Notes: generated by a model from the sequence alone, not told the origin. DNA of 64,000 bases from an uncultured Selenomonadales bacterium (GCA_900315155.1 OMYB01000007.1:1-64000), one strand, 5' to 3'; counted from the stretch's first letter, positions 36,629 to 46,102 are shown. A program made the numbers and translations.

Positions 36629-36912
36629 TATGCCTGTTGCATATCGAGAATGGCGACGTCGCATTCCGGGTTCGAGCGCATCCACTTGTCGATGATCTTC
36701 GTTGCCTCGTGGATGAGATCTCCATCCCCCTGCTCATAGACGCCATCCGGGCGACGCCAGTCACTGTAGACCTTATGCATCGTTTCGGGTGTGTTGTGAT
36801 CCTGACGGTACGCCAGGTCACCATGGATGCCTGCCGGCCGGATTTCCGCTACAACACGGTAACGGTCACTGCCGTCATCATGAAATAAAGCTCTACCCAC
36901 ATCGATTTTCAT
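36628..36912 (-). CDS. small conserved-looking protein of unknown function
   Basis: No family was recognised. The product is 94 residues, acidic, without signal peptide or membrane segment; it contains RPAGIHGDLAYRQDHNT, a Trp-Arg-Arg-Pro turn and an amphipathic C-terminal helix. The ATG at 36912 lacks a strong ribosome-binding site, but the frame is uninterrupted, codon use matches neighbours, and a terminator lies immediately after. It stands alone between the polyphosphate and thiamine clusters. The 202 bases between it and thiE hold only AT-rich sequence and the hairpin at 37074-37106. Confidence 0.65.
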   Translation of the reverse strand: MKIDVGRALFHDDGSDRYRVVAEIRPAGIHGDLAYRQDHNTPETMHKVYSDWRRPDGVYEQGDGDLIHEATKIIDKWMRSNPECDVAILDMQQA

Positions 36913-37073
36913 AAGGCTGAATCAACTCGCTTTCCAGCAGGATATCCTGCACTTCTATCTGTTCTTATGGAGATTTACGATACCTTTACAAAGGATTTAC
37001 TTCCTGTACACTTCTCCATAATAGCACGAAATCCTGCTGAAAAAGCCGTTTTTATAAAAATTTAACGAACCAT

Positions 37074-37106
37074 ACCGAATAGGCATAACGGTTATGCCCA
37101 TTCGGT
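37074..37106 (-). terminator. hairpin after thiE
   Basis: A 16-bp stem with one mismatch (ACCGAATAGGCATAAC/GTTATGCCCATTCGGT) lies nine bases beyond thiE. The T-rich side is on the plus strand, so as a terminator for the thi operon it is imperfect; it may instead protect the transcript end. Confidence 0.5.
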
Positions 37107-37114
37107 TTTCTTTG

Positions 37115-37768
37115 TTATAAAATCGTTATCAATTCATGCACTTTCGCCGAGATGTCCGGGGCTTTCGTAATCTCCGAAACCAGGGCACATGTCGTGGCCC
37201 CTGCTGCGCGGACATCGGCAAGGTTATGGGCCTTGATGCCGCCGATGGCGGTAAAGGGATGTGTGGCATGTGCCGCAGCATAGCGGATGTAGCCGAGGCC
37301 CGTAACCGGAGCCGGACGATCCTTGGTCCGCGTCGGATACACGGGGCCGCAGCCGATGTAGTCGATGGTATCGCCCAATGCGTTCGATGCCTCGAGCTGG
37401 CGCGGGTTATGCGTAGACAGGCCGATGACTTTATCCGTCCCCAGGATCCTGCGCACGGCAGCGGCAGGCAGATCGTCCTGCCCGACATGCACGCCGTCGG
37501 CATCGACGGCCAAAGCGAGTGCCGGGAAATCATCGACGATGAACACGGCATGATACTGGTCGCAGAGTTTTCGGATCGCCAGGCAATCCGCATACATCTC
37601 CCGCCCCGTCTTTTCTTTCTCGCGATACTGCAGGAACCGGATGCCGCCCGCGAGCATCTGCTCCACGGTTTCGACCGCCGTACGTCCCTCCGAGAGTTTC
37701 TCCGCCGTAATCGCATAGATGGGCGACGCGCGGAAAATCCGCATGGCTTCGCTTCGATTCATTGGCAT
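37115..37768 (-). CDS. thiE: thiamine-phosphate synthase
   Basis: The product is 217 residues and matches ThiE, which couples HMP-pyrophosphate to the thiazole phosphate to give thiamine phosphate. TIM-barrel motifs are visible: LQYREKEKTGREMY near residue 46, VDDFPALALAVDADGVHVGQDDLP near 78-101, IGLSTHNPRQ, GCGPVYPTRTKDRP and AIGGI. The GTG/ATG region start at 37768 follows GAGG. Last gene of the thi operon, nine bases after thiH. Confidence 0.96.
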   Translation of the reverse strand: MPMNRSEAMRIFRASPIYAITAEKLSEGRTAVETVEQMLAGGIRFLQYREKEKTGREMYADCLAIRKLCDQYHAVFIVDDFPALALAVDADGVHVGQDDLPAAAVRRILGTDKVIGLSTHNPRQLEASNALGDTIDYIGCGPVYPTRTKDRPAPVTGLGYIRYAAAHATHPFTAIGGIKAHNLADVRAAGATTCALVSEITKAPDISAKVHELITIL

Positions 37769-37777
37769 AGCATCACC

Positions 37778-38935
37778 TCATACCATGCGCTGCCAGTCCT
37801 TGAAGACGGGCTGGTAGTGCTGGCGGTAGAGCATCTGCGCCATCTCGGCCGCCGAGCGCGTATCGTTGATATCGAACTGGCTGTCCTCGTCCGCCTCGCA
37901 GGCGAGGCCGCCCACGGCCGTCGAGGAGCTGCCCGACATCTTCGTGACACCGAGATGGACGAGATGGTCACGCATCGCGCGGCTCTCCCGCGTCGACACC
38001 GTGATGCCCGCACGCGGCATGAACAGCCGGAACGCGAGGATATACTGCACGAGCCCGATGTCGTCAATCGGACTTTTTGCCTGGAACCCCGCGACGCAGG
38101 GACGCAGGCGCGGCGTCGAGATGGCGACCTCGATATCTTTATACTTATGCTGCAGGTAATCCGCATGAATGCCCGTGAAAAATGCCTCACTGCGCCAATG
38201 ATAGAGCCCGAGCAGCGCGCCGAGGCCGATCGTGCGCAGGCCGGCACGTGCCGCGCGCTCCGGCGCATCGAGGCGGAACTCGTAGTTGCTCTTCGGGCCG
38301 AACGGATGCAAAGGCTCGTAGGCCGCCTTGTTATAGCACTCCTGAAACATCGTCATGCCGTCCGCACCCACCGCAGCGGCACGGCGGTAGTCCTCCTCCG
38401 TCAGCGAATAGACCTCGAGACTCACGCTGGCGAAGATGTCTTTCAGGACATCAACGGCATCGAGGATGTAGTCGACCGAGCTGAACCGCGGCGACTCCCC
38501 CGTGAGTACGAGTACGGAGTCGAGTCCCGTCGTCTCTTTGATTTTCTTGCCCCATTCGCGGATTTCATCCCTGCCCAGCTGCTTCCGCACGATGGGCTCG
38601 CCCTGGTGGAAACCGCAGTAGACGCAGCCGTTTTCGCAGTAGTTCGCAATATACATCGGCGTGAAAAGCTGCATGACGTAGCCGAAATTGCGAATCGTCT
38701 CACGGTTCGCGCGCTGCGCCATCGGCTCGAGATACGCCGCTGCCTTCGGTGAGAGCAGCGTAAGATAGTCCATGCGGTTCAGATGCGGTTTCTGCAGGAC
38801 GGTCCGCACATCCTCATCCGTAACACAATCGAGAAAGGCATCAAAGTCGAAATCCGCATAACTTTTCACGACGTCGAGGAACTGACCGCGCTCTGCCGCA
38901 GCCGCCAGTTCTCGGTCGATGGTTTCCTTATCCAT
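37778..38935 (-). CDS. thiH: 2-iminoacetate synthase (radical SAM)
   Basis: The product is 385 residues. ThiH cleaves tyrosine with a radical SAM mechanism to give dehydroglycine (2-iminoacetate) for the thiazole ring. The 4Fe-4S motif CENGCVYCGF (CxxxCxxC) lies near residue 100, with GESPRFSS and the C-terminal CEADEDSQFDINDTRS, both typical of ThiH. The presence of ThiH rather than ThiO suggests an anaerobic organism. The start directly abuts the thiG stop. Confidence 0.97.
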   Translation of the reverse strand: MDKETIDRELAAAAERGQFLDVVKSYADFDFDAFLDCVTDEDVRTVLQKPHLNRMDYLTLLSPKAAAYLEPMAQRANRETIRNFGYVMQLFTPMYIANYCENGCVYCGFHQGEPIVRKQLGRDEIREWGKKIKETTGLDSVLVLTGESPRFSSVDYILDAVDVLKDIFASVSLEVYSLTEEDYRRAAAVGADGMTMFQECYNKAAYEPLHPFGPKSNYEFRLDAPERAARAGLRTIGLGALLGLYHWRSEAFFTGIHADYLQHKYKDIEVAISTPRLRPCVAGFQAKSPIDDIGLVQYILAFRLFMPRAGITVSTRESRAMRDHLVHLGVTKMSGSSSTAVGGLACEADEDSQFDINDTRSAAEMAQMLYRQHYQPVFKDWQRMV

Positions 38936-39748
38936 TCAGCGCACCCCGCTTTCATCCGCGCTGCGCAGAAATCCCGTGAGCGGCGAGGACGCACTCGCAT
39001 GGCCGTCGAGCACGCGTCCCGGCCGTGCGAGATACGCCGCACGCCCGGCCTGAACGGCGAGTTGGAATGCCTTTGCCATGGCCGCAGAATCCCCGGCCGT
39101 CGCGACGGCCGTATTCACGAGCACGGCGTCCGCGCCCATCTCCATGGCCTCGCATGCCTCCGACGGGCGGCCGATGCCCGCATCGACGATGATGGGCACG
39201 TCGATTTCATCGATGAGGATCTGGATGAGTTCCTTCGTGCGCAGGCCGCGGTTGCTGCCGATGGGAGCGGCAAGCGGCATGACGGCCGCCGCACCGGCAT
39301 CCACGAGGCGCACAGCCGTGCTGAGGTCCGGATTGATGTATGGCAGAACCGTGAAGCCTTCTTTGACGAGGGTTTCCGTCGCCTGGATGGTCTCGATGTT
39401 GTCCGGCATGAGGTAGCGGTTGTCCGAAATAACCTCGATCTTGATCCAGTCACCGCAGCCCATCGCCCGCGCGAGATGCGCGATGCGGATGGCTTCCTTG
39501 GCATTGCGCGCACCGGAGGTATTCGGCATGAGGATACGGTCCTGCGGGATGAAGTTCAGGATATTCTCCTCCGGATAATCCGCATCGGCACGGCGCAGCG
39601 CCGTCGTGATGACCTCGGCACCCGATGCGCAGATCGTCGCCTCCATCTCCTTGTTCGAGCGGAACTTCCCCGTTCCGAGGAACAGGCGGCTCTGGAGTTC
39701 CCTGCCCCCGATTACCAGCTTATCTTCTTTTGCTTCTGTATGTGCCAT
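38936..39748 (-). CDS. thiG: thiazole synthase
   Basis: The product is 270 residues, the normal length. ThiG builds the thiazole phosphate from deoxyxylulose phosphate, dehydroglycine and sulfur on ThiS thiocarboxylate. The Schiff-base Lys lies in WIKIEVISD (near residue 107), and phosphate-binding loops APIGSNRGL and DAGIGRPS are present. The ATG at 39748 follows GGAGGATGCTGAT; this ribosome-binding site lies within the last codons of thiS. Upstream in-frame codons overlap thiS and are not used. Confidence 0.97.
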   Translation of the reverse strand: MAHTEAKEDKLVIGGRELQSRLFLGTGKFRSNKEMEATICASGAEVITTALRRADADYPEENILNFIPQDRILMPNTSGARNAKEAIRIAHLARAMGCGDWIKIEVISDNRYLMPDNIETIQATETLVKEGFTVLPYINPDLSTAVRLVDAGAAAVMPLAAPIGSNRGLRTKELIQILIDEIDVPIIVDAGIGRPSEACEAMEMGADAVLVNTAVATAGDSAAMAKAFQLAVQAGRAAYLARPGRVLDGHASASSPLTGFLRSADESGVR

Positions 39749-39749
39749 A

Positions 39750-39959
39750 TCAGCATCCTCCTCCCATGAACTGCACAATCTCGACCTCGTCACCGGCCTG
39801 CAGGACGGTATCCGCCCATTTTGCCGCATCGACAATCTCTTCATTGTGCTCGACGGCTACGGTGCCGGGACGGAACCCCCTCTCTGCAACCAGTGCAGCG
39901 AGGGTCATCGCCTCCGGCACGCGCACCGACTTGCCATTGACATGGATTGGTATCGCCAT
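39750..39959 (-). CDS. thiS: sulfur carrier protein ThiS
   Basis: The product is 69 residues with the ubiquitin-like ThiS fold ([39 protein letters not shown]). The C-terminus reads GGGC instead of ending in the Gly-Gly that ThiF adenylates, so either the Cys is tolerated or removed. The ATG at 39959 follows AAAGGAGGG; two earlier codons are in frame. First gene behind the TPP riboswitch. No thiF gene is visible in this window. Confidence 0.92.
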   Translation of the reverse strand: MAIPIHVNGKSVRVPEAMTLAALVAERGFRPGTVAVEHNEEIVDAAKWADTVLQAGDEVEIVQFMGGGC

Positions 39960-40007
39960 ATACACAGCCCTCCTTTCGTTCTGGGGCAGGCGGCCGATAG
40001 CATACCC

Positions 40008-40043
40008 AAAAGCGCCTGCCTCCCGTATAGGAGACAGGCGCCT
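40008..40043 (-). terminator. terminator of the TPP riboswitch (expression platform)
   Basis: A GC-rich stem (AGGCGCCTGTCTCC and its near complement, five-base loop) ends in TTTTGGG on the minus strand, between the TPP aptamer and thiS. TPP binding would favour it. Confidence 0.8.
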
Positions 40044-40065
40044 GTATCATTTCTTTTATGCAGGG

Positions 40066-40176
40066 CCAGATCAGCGTTCCTACGCGGGCATTATCCCGAT
40101 CAGGTCAGGTCAACGGCTGAGGGAACTCCCTATAGCCATTTCTCAGCCGCTATCCAGCGGCTCCCTTGCTATCTGC
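40066..40176 (-). promoter_or_regulatory. TPP riboswitch (THI element)
   Basis: On the minus strand GGGAGCC...GGCTGAGA precedes the strongly conserved ACCTGATCGGGATAATGCCC and GCGTAGGAA. Thiamine pyrophosphate binding would repress thiS-thiG-thiH-thiE through the terminator just downstream. The element fills most of the 257-base gap between thiS and the methyltransferase gene. Confidence 0.96.
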
Positions 40177-40216
40177 TCTTTATTGTAGTGCGTACCGGCA
40201 CGATTGTCAAATCTTG

Positions 40217-41017
40217 TCAAACCTCGATGACGCCGTAATGCACCTTGCTGTATTTCCCGCCCATGATGAGCGGAAAGCCCAGCCTCGAAAACTCCGTGCT
40301 CTTCGCGGACTCCTTCATGACGACGCGGCGGCGCGCGACACGACAGGCCTCCTCTACCGCCTCGCGCGTGAGCGCCCGCGGATCGGCCACCGTGCGCAGC
40401 GGGTCGAGCGCCTTGCTCTCGTAAAACGGATGGCGGAACATCGGATCGAAATAGACGACGTCGAAACTGTCATCGGGCTGTGCGCGCAGGTACGTGAGCG
40501 CATCGCTGCACACCGTACGCACGCGGCGCATGGCCTCCGTCACAGGATGGCTGTCGCCCGTAAAATGCGCGAGCCCCCATCCCACGACGGCCTCGATGAG
40601 CGGCTGGGACTCCAGCCCCGTGACCTCACCCGTCTCACCGGCGAGATACGCGGCCGTGATGGCATCGGCACCAAAGCCGAGCGTGCCGTCCAGCACCCGA
40701 TCGCCCGGCCGGATATCCATGGCCTCTCCCATGCGGTCGCCACGCCCGTGGCGGATATTCTTGATGCGCAGATGAGCCATATTCGGGTGAAAAAACAACT
40801 CTCCTCCCGGCGTCTCCAGCATGAGCAGGCCGTTCTTTGCGACGAGCACGAACTGCACACCATACCGCTCGCGGATTTCATCGACCGAAAGCGTGCGCCG
40901 CTCGGCATAAGGGATCCCCAGGCGTTCGGCCGTGCTCCTCGCGAGAGCCAGCGTCTCCTCGTTCCAGTTCCGCGATGTCGTTACGACGGCATCCAGGCCT
41001 GTATGCTGCTGTTCCAT
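40217..41017 (-). CDS. class I SAM-dependent methyltransferase, RsmJ-like
   Basis: The product is about 266 residues. The SAM-binding motif VLDGTLGFGADAITAAY lies near residue 108, and the active-site motif YFDPMFRHPF near 188. DPMF is shared with RsmJ, the 16S rRNA guanosine-1516 methyltransferase, but overall identity is too low to name it. The first 80 residues add a small mixed domain. The ATG at 41017 starts five bases after the upstream stop, behind GGAGG; earlier in-frame codons lie inside that gene. Last gene of the mutS-mutL cluster. Confidence 0.88.
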   Translation of the reverse strand: MEQQHTGLDAVVTTSRNWNEETLALARSTAERLGIPYAERRTLSVDEIRERYGVQFVLVAKNGLLMLETPGGELFFHPNMAHLRIKNIRHGRGDRMGEAMDIRPGDRVLDGTLGFGADAITAAYLAGETGEVTGLESQPLIEAVVGWGLAHFTGDSHPVTEAMRRVRTVCSDALTYLRAQPDDSFDVVYFDPMFRHPFYESKALDPLRTVADPRALTREAVEEACRVARRRVVMKESAKSTEFSRLGFPLIMGGKYSKVHYGVIEV

Positions 41018-41021
41018 ATGC

Positions 41022-41438
41022 TCAATCATCCTCCTGCACCTGTGCGAGATAATGGTGATACCAAAGCCCGGTATGGACAAAGCAGAGATACATCAAGAGC
41101 TCCTCCATGGTCTCCGCATGGCTGTAATCCAGCACCCAGGTATGGTCGCCCGCCGTACTGAGCACGGCGCCGAGCACGATCCCGCCGAGGAACACAATGG
41201 GGACCGGTAGATGCAGCAGCCGACGCCACGGCATGTATTTCCAAAAACTGTACAAAAGGTAGATCATATACACGCCGAGGATCGCATACAGCAGCTGCCA
41301 GCCGGGGACATCGTGCATCGCGATGAACTGCGGGCCGTTTTCCCACGACCAGACCGGGACGAGCACCAGCGCCAGAGGCAGGATCAGCAGGGCGAAAACA
41401 ATGTCGAATATCTTTAAGGGACGAAATGGGAAATGCAA
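41022..41438 (-). CDS. small multi-pass membrane protein of unknown function
   Basis: No family was recognised. The product is about 138 residues with four hydrophobic segments (roughly residues 10-30, 47-70, 80-100 and 115-130), interrupted by a polar Trp/Glu loop. Ends QVQEDD. Two starts are possible: a TTG at 41438 behind AGAAAGGAA (preferred) or a GTG at 41471 without a visible ribosome-binding site. It follows mutL by 36 bases and its stop lies just before the methyltransferase start, so it is in the mutSL operon; nothing links it to mismatch repair. Confidence 0.7.
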   Translation of the reverse strand: MHFPFRPLKIFDIVFALLILPLALVLVPVWSWENGPQFIAMHDVPGWQLLYAILGVYMIYLLYSFWKYMPWRRLLHLPVPIVFLGGIVLGAVLSTAGDHTWVLDYSHAETMEELLMYLCFVHTGLWYHHYLAQVQEDD

Positions 41439-41474
41439 AACTTCAGATTCCTTTCTATATGGATCCAGCACCGG

Positions 41475-43355
41475 TTAGAAACCAAATCCCGTGCGCTTGA
41501 ACATCTTCGCGAGGTCTTCGCTCGAGAATTTCAAAATCGTCGGGCGGCCATGCGGGCAGGTGAACGGAAACGGCGTGTGCGAGAGCTCTTCAAGCAGGAT
41601 CTCCATCTGTCGGAGGTTCAGCTCCTCGCCGGCCTTGATCGCTGCACGGCAGGCCGTCGTCGCGAGGCAGGCCTGGCGGATTTCCTTGGCCGTCGTCTCG
41701 TGCATCTCCATGAGGTTCGTGAGGATCTCGCGCACGATGTCCTCGGCCTCCGATACGGGCACGTCCGTCGGCACCTCCATGAGGCGGAATTCCTTGTCGC
41801 CGCAAGGCTCCATGCTGAAACCGAGCTGCCGGAACAGGTCCTTGTTTTCCTCCACGAGCCGCGCTTCCTTTGCATCGAACGAGAGAATCGCATGCACGAG
41901 GAGCTGCTGGGACGGGATATCCCCCGCCATCGCGGAAAAACGGTCAAAGAGGATGCGCTCATGCGCCGCGTGCTGGTCGATGATGTAGAGCCCCTTGGCG
42001 TCCTGCGCGATGATGTACGTGAGATCGACCTGGCCGATGGGAATCATGTTCCCGTCCCCCGTAAGCGTCGGATCCGCCTCGGCTTTATCGGCGACCTCCT
42101 CCCGCACCGGCTCGACGGGTGGATAGGAAACCGTTTTTTCCTGCTGGATCTGCTCTCGCGCCTGCGCAAAGGAAATCCCGCCCGCATGGTGGACTGCCTC
42201 GTATGTCGTCCGGGGCTTCCACGCAGAGGGGGCAGGCTGCGCCGCTGGTTGAGCTGGTTGAGCCGCCGGGGCTGCCGGCTGGAACGCGATGGTATCCTGC
42301 GCATAGCGGGGCTGCTCCAGGTGCGGTTTCTCGACAACGGCTGCGACCTCCTTGAGGCTGCGGTCGACCGCCGGGCGGATGGCATCGTGGACCGCCTTAT
42401 AGACGACCTTGAACACACTGCTCTCGTCCTCGAATTTCAGCTCACTCTTCTGCGGATGCACGTTCACATCGATCGTGCGCTGCGGCACCTGGATGTTGAG
42501 TACGGCAAGCGGGAATCCGGCCTTCGGGATCAGGGATTTGTAGGCGTTATCGATGGCCTTTGCGATGGCGCGGTTGCCGATGATGCGGCCGTTGACGATG
42601 AAAGTCTGCCAGCCGCGGCTGCTCTTGAGCATCGAGGGCTTCGTGATGAATCCGTCCACGCTGATTTCCTCGCCGACGAACTCCAGATTGAGCAGGCTCT
42701 GCGCCACTTTTTCCCCATAAATGGCACGGATCGTATCCTTGAGATCCCCGTTGCCCGGTGTCGATACCGCTGCCTTGTTGTTGCTGATGAGGCGGAACGC
42801 GATCTCGGGATGCGAGAGCGCGAGCTTTACCAGAAAGTCGTTGATATGTGCCGTCTCCGTATGATTCGTCTTGAGGAACTTCTTGCGTGCGGGCGTGTTG
42901 AAGAACAGGTCCTCGACCTGGATCGTCGTACCGATGCCGCAGCCCGCCTCCTGGATATCCAGGTCACGCCCGCCCGTGATGCTCACATGGGTGCCGAGGT
43001 CTGCGCCTGGCTCGCGCGTCAGCATCGTGAAGCGCGACACCGAGGCAATGGTCGGCAGTGCCTCGCCGCGAAAGCCGAGCGTCCCGATGGTATTCAGGTC
43101 GCTGACCTCGCGGATCTTACTTGTCGCGTGGCGTTTCACGGCCATCTGCGCATCTTCCATGCTCATGCCCTTGCCGTTATCGGTCACGCGGATAAAGCTC
43201 GTGCCGCCCGCCAGGATCTCAACCTCGATGCGGTCCGCACCGGCGTCGATGGCGTTTTCCACAAGCTCCTTTACGACCGACGCGGGCCGCTCGACGACCT
43301 CGCCCGCCGCGATCTTGTTGATGGTGCTGTCGTCCAGCAGATGGATGATACTCAT
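41475..43355 (-). CDS. mutL: DNA mismatch repair protein MutL
   Basis: The product is 626 residues. The GHKL ATPase is complete (ENAIDAGADR, TDNGKGM, TLGFRGEALPTI), followed by a Pro/Ala-rich linker (about residues 335-430) and the C-terminal endonuclease domain. That domain carries DQHAAHERILFD, the nickase motif with Asp at the last position instead of the common Glu, plus ACRAAI and CPHGRPT. So it is a nicking-type MutL, as expected in organisms without MutH. Its start overlaps the mutS stop by four bases. Confidence 0.97.
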   Translation of the reverse strand: MSIIHLLDDSTINKIAAGEVVERPASVVKELVENAIDAGADRIEVEILAGGTSFIRVTDNGKGMSMEDAQMAVKRHATSKIREVSDLNTIGTLGFRGEALPTIASVSRFTMLTREPGADLGTHVSITGGRDLDIQEAGCGIGTTIQVEDLFFNTPARKKFLKTNHTETAHINDFLVKLALSHPEIAFRLISNNKAAVSTPGNGDLKDTIRAIYGEKVAQSLLNLEFVGEEISVDGFITKPSMLKSSRGWQTFIVNGRIIGNRAIAKAIDNAYKSLIPKAGFPLAVLNIQVPQRTIDVNVHPQKSELKFEDESSVFKVVYKAVHDAIRPAVDRSLKEVAAVVEKPHLEQPRYAQDTIAFQPAAPAAQPAQPAAQPAPSAWKPRTTYEAVHHAGGISFAQAREQIQQEKTVSYPPVEPVREEVADKAEADPTLTGDGNMIPIGQVDLTYIIAQDAKGLYIIDQHAAHERILFDRFSAMAGDIPSQQLLVHAILSFDAKEARLVEENKDLFRQLGFSMEPCGDKEFRLMEVPTDVPVSEAEDIVREILTNLMEMHETTAKEIRQACLATTACRAAIKAGEELNLRQMEILLEELSHTPFPFTCPHGRPTILKFSSEDLAKMFKRTGFGF

Positions 43356-45985
43356 GCCTGTCCTGTCTCCTCCTTTGCCTGCTGCTGCAGTTTATACAGT
43401 TCGTTGAGTGCCTCGATGGGCGTCATCGTCATGATATCGAGCGAAAGGATCGCCTCGCTGAGTCCCGAGGCAAACAGGGAGCCCATCATCGGCTCCGGCC
43501 GCGCTGTTTCTGCCCCCGTGCCTGCTTTCGCCTTTCCTCCGGCAGCCACGGTCTCAGCGGCCATTGTTCCGCCTGCCGCACGCAGTTCCGCCTCATGCTG
43601 GCTCTCGAGCTCCGCGAGGATCTCGTCCGCTCGCTTCGTGACGGATTTTGGCAGGCCCGCGAGCCTTGCCACGTGGATGCCGTAGGATTTGTCCGCGGCA
43701 CCGCGCACGATGCGGCGCAGGAAGGCTACCTGCGTCCCGCGCTCCTTGACGGCGACGCAATAGTTCTGGATCTTGTCGTCCTCAAGGTCCGTGAGTTCAT
43801 GGTAATGCGTGGCAAACAGCGTCTTGGCATGTACCTTTTTCTCCATGTACTCGATGACGGCCTTGGCGATGCTCATGCCATCGAACGTGCTCGTGCCGCG
43901 GCCGATCTCGTCGAGGATGACGAGGCTGTTCTTCGTCGCGTATTTGAGGATCTGCGCGACCTCATTCATCTCCACCATGAACGTCGACTGGCCGCTGACG
44001 AGGTCATCGCTCGCACCGATGCGCGTAAAGATGCGGTCCACCGGCGAGATCGACGCCTCACGCGCCGGGACAAAGGAACCCACCTGCGCCATGAGCGTGA
44101 GCAGCGCAACCTGACGCATGTAGGTCGATTTACCGGCCATGTTCGGGCCTGTGATGAGCATGATTTCGCAGTCGCGATGATTCAATGCCGCATCGTTCGG
44201 CACGAAGAGATCGCGCGTGAGGATGCGCTCGACGAGCGGGTGGCGGCCATCCTTGATGTCGATCTCGCCGTTATCCGTGATGTGCGGCCGCACGTAGTCA
44301 TAGCGTGATGCCGCCTCGGCCAGGCTCGCGAGCACATCGACGATGGCGACCTGATGTGCCGTCTGCTGGATCTCCGTCAGATGTCCCTTAATCGTCTCGC
44401 GCACCTCGGTAAAGAGGTTGTACTCGATGTTGACGATCTTCTCCTGCGCACCGAGGATCTTCGTCTCAAACGCCTTGAGTTCCTCCGTGATATACCGCTC
44501 GGCATTGGCAAGCGTCTGCTTACGGATGTAGCGGTCCGGCACGAGATCCGCGCCCGAGTTGCGCACCTCGATGTAGTAGCCGAAGACCTTGTTGTAGCCG
44601 ATTTTCAGCGACTTGATGCCAGTCTCTGCCTTCTCGCGCTCCTCGATTTCCTGCAGCATGGCTTTGCTGTCATGGGAGATACGGCGGTACTCATCGAGCT
44701 CCGCGTTGTAGCCATCCTTGATGATGCCGCCCTCGCGCAGCGTGATCCCCGGCTCATCGACGATGGAACGCTGCAGCAGCTCTACGAGCGCATCAAAGGT
44801 CTCCACGCCCGCATGACACTGCTGCAAAAGCTGTGCCTGCACGCCGTCCAGCTTCGCGCGGATTTCCGGCAGGCAGGCAAGAGAGACCTTCAGGGCGATG
44901 AGATCGCGGGCATTTGCCGTACCGACCTCGACGCGCGTGAGCAGGCGTTCGAAATCATGCACCTCGCGGCAGCCCTCGCGTACGCCGCCACGCCGCGTGA
45001 AATCGCCCGCCAGCTCCTCCACGGCATCCAGCCGGCGGTTGATGCGCAGGATCGACAGCATCGGATACTCGAGCCATTTCTTCAGCAAGCGGCTGCCCAT
45101 CGGGGTCTCCGTGAAATCCAGCACATCGAGCAGCGTATTCTTCTTGCCGCCGTCGCGCAGGTTACGCGTGATCTCGAGATTGCGCAGCGTATACGTATCG
45201 ACGACGAGGTTCTCCGAAGCATCGAGGAATGTGAGCTTATTAAGATGCGTGAGGTCCGTCTTCACCGTCTCATGCAGATAGTCCAGGAGCGTCGCAACCG
45301 CCTCGCTCGCCTCTCCCTTTTCAGGACGGTTTGTGGAATCGAAATGCTGCACCATGCGGTCCTCCACATGCTGGGAGACCTCCGGGATGCGCGTAAACGA
45401 GCAGTGCGGCAGTCGCAGATCCATGAAATCTTTCAAGGCATCGCGGAAAGAAAGATCGCCGACGATGAGCAATTCCGGCATCTGCAGGCGGTAAAGCTCA
45501 TCCAGGAGCATCTGCAGCCGATTCGCACCGCCGTACAGCCCATAAAAGCACTCGCCCGTCGAGATATCCGCCCCCGCGAGCACGATGGTCTCCCCCTTCT
45601 CGTAGATGAGCGCGATATAGTTGTTCGCCGCGTTTTTCAGCGCATCCTCGGTGAGCACCGTGCCCGGCGTCACGATCTTGATGACCTCGCGCTTCGTGAG
45701 ACCTTTTGCCTTCGGGTCGCCGATCTGCTCGGCAATGGCGATCTTGTATCCCTTCTTGATGAGTTTGTTGATATACGTCTCCGCCGCGTGATACGGGACA
45801 CCGCACATCGGAGCCTTATCCTTATTTCCGCTGCGGCTCGTCAGCGTGAGCCCGAGTTCCTTCGAGACTAGCTTGGCATCATCAAAGAACATCTCATAGA
45901 AATCGCCCAGCCGGAAAAACAGGATCGTATCCGGGTACTGCTCCTTCGTCGCCAGATACTGCTGCATCATCGGCGTATATTCCAT
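43352..45985 (-). CDS. mutS: DNA mismatch repair protein MutS
   Basis: The product is 877 residues, full length. The mismatch-recognition Phe-x-Glu lies in FRLGDFYEMF (near residue 30). The connector, lever and clamp domains follow, then the ATPase with GPNMAGKSTYMRQ near 620, the Walker B region DEIGRGTSTFDG and the helix-turn-helix C-terminus. AGGAGG precedes the ATG. Behind a promoter at 46021-46049 and translationally coupled to mutL. Confidence 0.98.
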   Translation of the reverse strand: MEYTPMMQQYLATKEQYPDTILFFRLGDFYEMFFDDAKLVSKELGLTLTSRSGNKDKAPMCGVPYHAAETYINKLIKKGYKIAIAEQIGDPKAKGLTKREVIKIVTPGTVLTEDALKNAANNYIALIYEKGETIVLAGADISTGECFYGLYGGANRLQMLLDELYRLQMPELLIVGDLSFRDALKDFMDLRLPHCSFTRIPEVSQHVEDRMVQHFDSTNRPEKGEASEAVATLLDYLHETVKTDLTHLNKLTFLDASENLVVDTYTLRNLEITRNLRDGGKKNTLLDVLDFTETPMGSRLLKKWLEYPMLSILRINRRLDAVEELAGDFTRRGGVREGCREVHDFERLLTRVEVGTANARDLIALKVSLACLPEIRAKLDGVQAQLLQQCHAGVETFDALVELLQRSIVDEPGITLREGGIIKDGYNAELDEYRRISHDSKAMLQEIEEREKAETGIKSLKIGYNKVFGYYIEVRNSGADLVPDRYIRKQTLANAERYITEELKAFETKILGAQEKIVNIEYNLFTEVRETIKGHLTEIQQTAHQVAIVDVLASLAEAASRYDYVRPHITDNGEIDIKDGRHPLVERILTRDLFVPNDAALNHRDCEIMLITGPNMAGKSTYMRQVALLTLMAQVGSFVPAREASISPVDRIFTRIGASDDLVSGQSTFMVEMNEVAQILKYATKNSLVILDEIGRGTSTFDGMSIAKAVIEYMEKKVHAKTLFATHYHELTDLEDDKIQNYCVAVKERGTQVAFLRRIVRGAADKSYGIHVARLAGLPKSVTKRADEILAELESQHEAELRAAGGTMAAETVAAGGKAKAGTGAETARPEPMMGSLFASGLSEAILSLDIMTMTPIEALNELYKLQQQAKEETGQA

Positions 45986-46020
45986 CGCGTGTTACCTCCT
46001 GACAAAGTGGTCGATACTCC

Positions 46021-46049
46021 ATTATACCTGAAAAATCGCTTTAATGTAA
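46021..46049 (-). promoter_or_regulatory. promoter of mutS-mutL
   Basis: TTACAT (46044-46049) and TATAAT (46021-46026) are 17 bases apart on the minus strand, about 36 bases before mutS and just after the terminator of the upstream isomerase gene. Confidence 0.65.
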
Positions 46050-46081
46050 GCAAAAAGCCCCAGATTTTATCCTCTGAGGCT
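46050..46081 (-). terminator. rho-independent terminator after the RpiB/LacA-type gene
   Basis: AGCCTCAGA pairs with TCTGGGGCT (one G-U) around an AU-rich loop and is followed by TTTTTGC on the minus strand. It abuts the mutS -35. Confidence 0.82.
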
Positions 46082-46102
46082 AAAAAGGTATGCGATTTTC
46101 TC

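Noticed and set aside
41433-43685. Open frame of 750 codons on the plus strand opposite mutL
   Set aside because: Antisense to intact mutL and the end of mutS; no family features.
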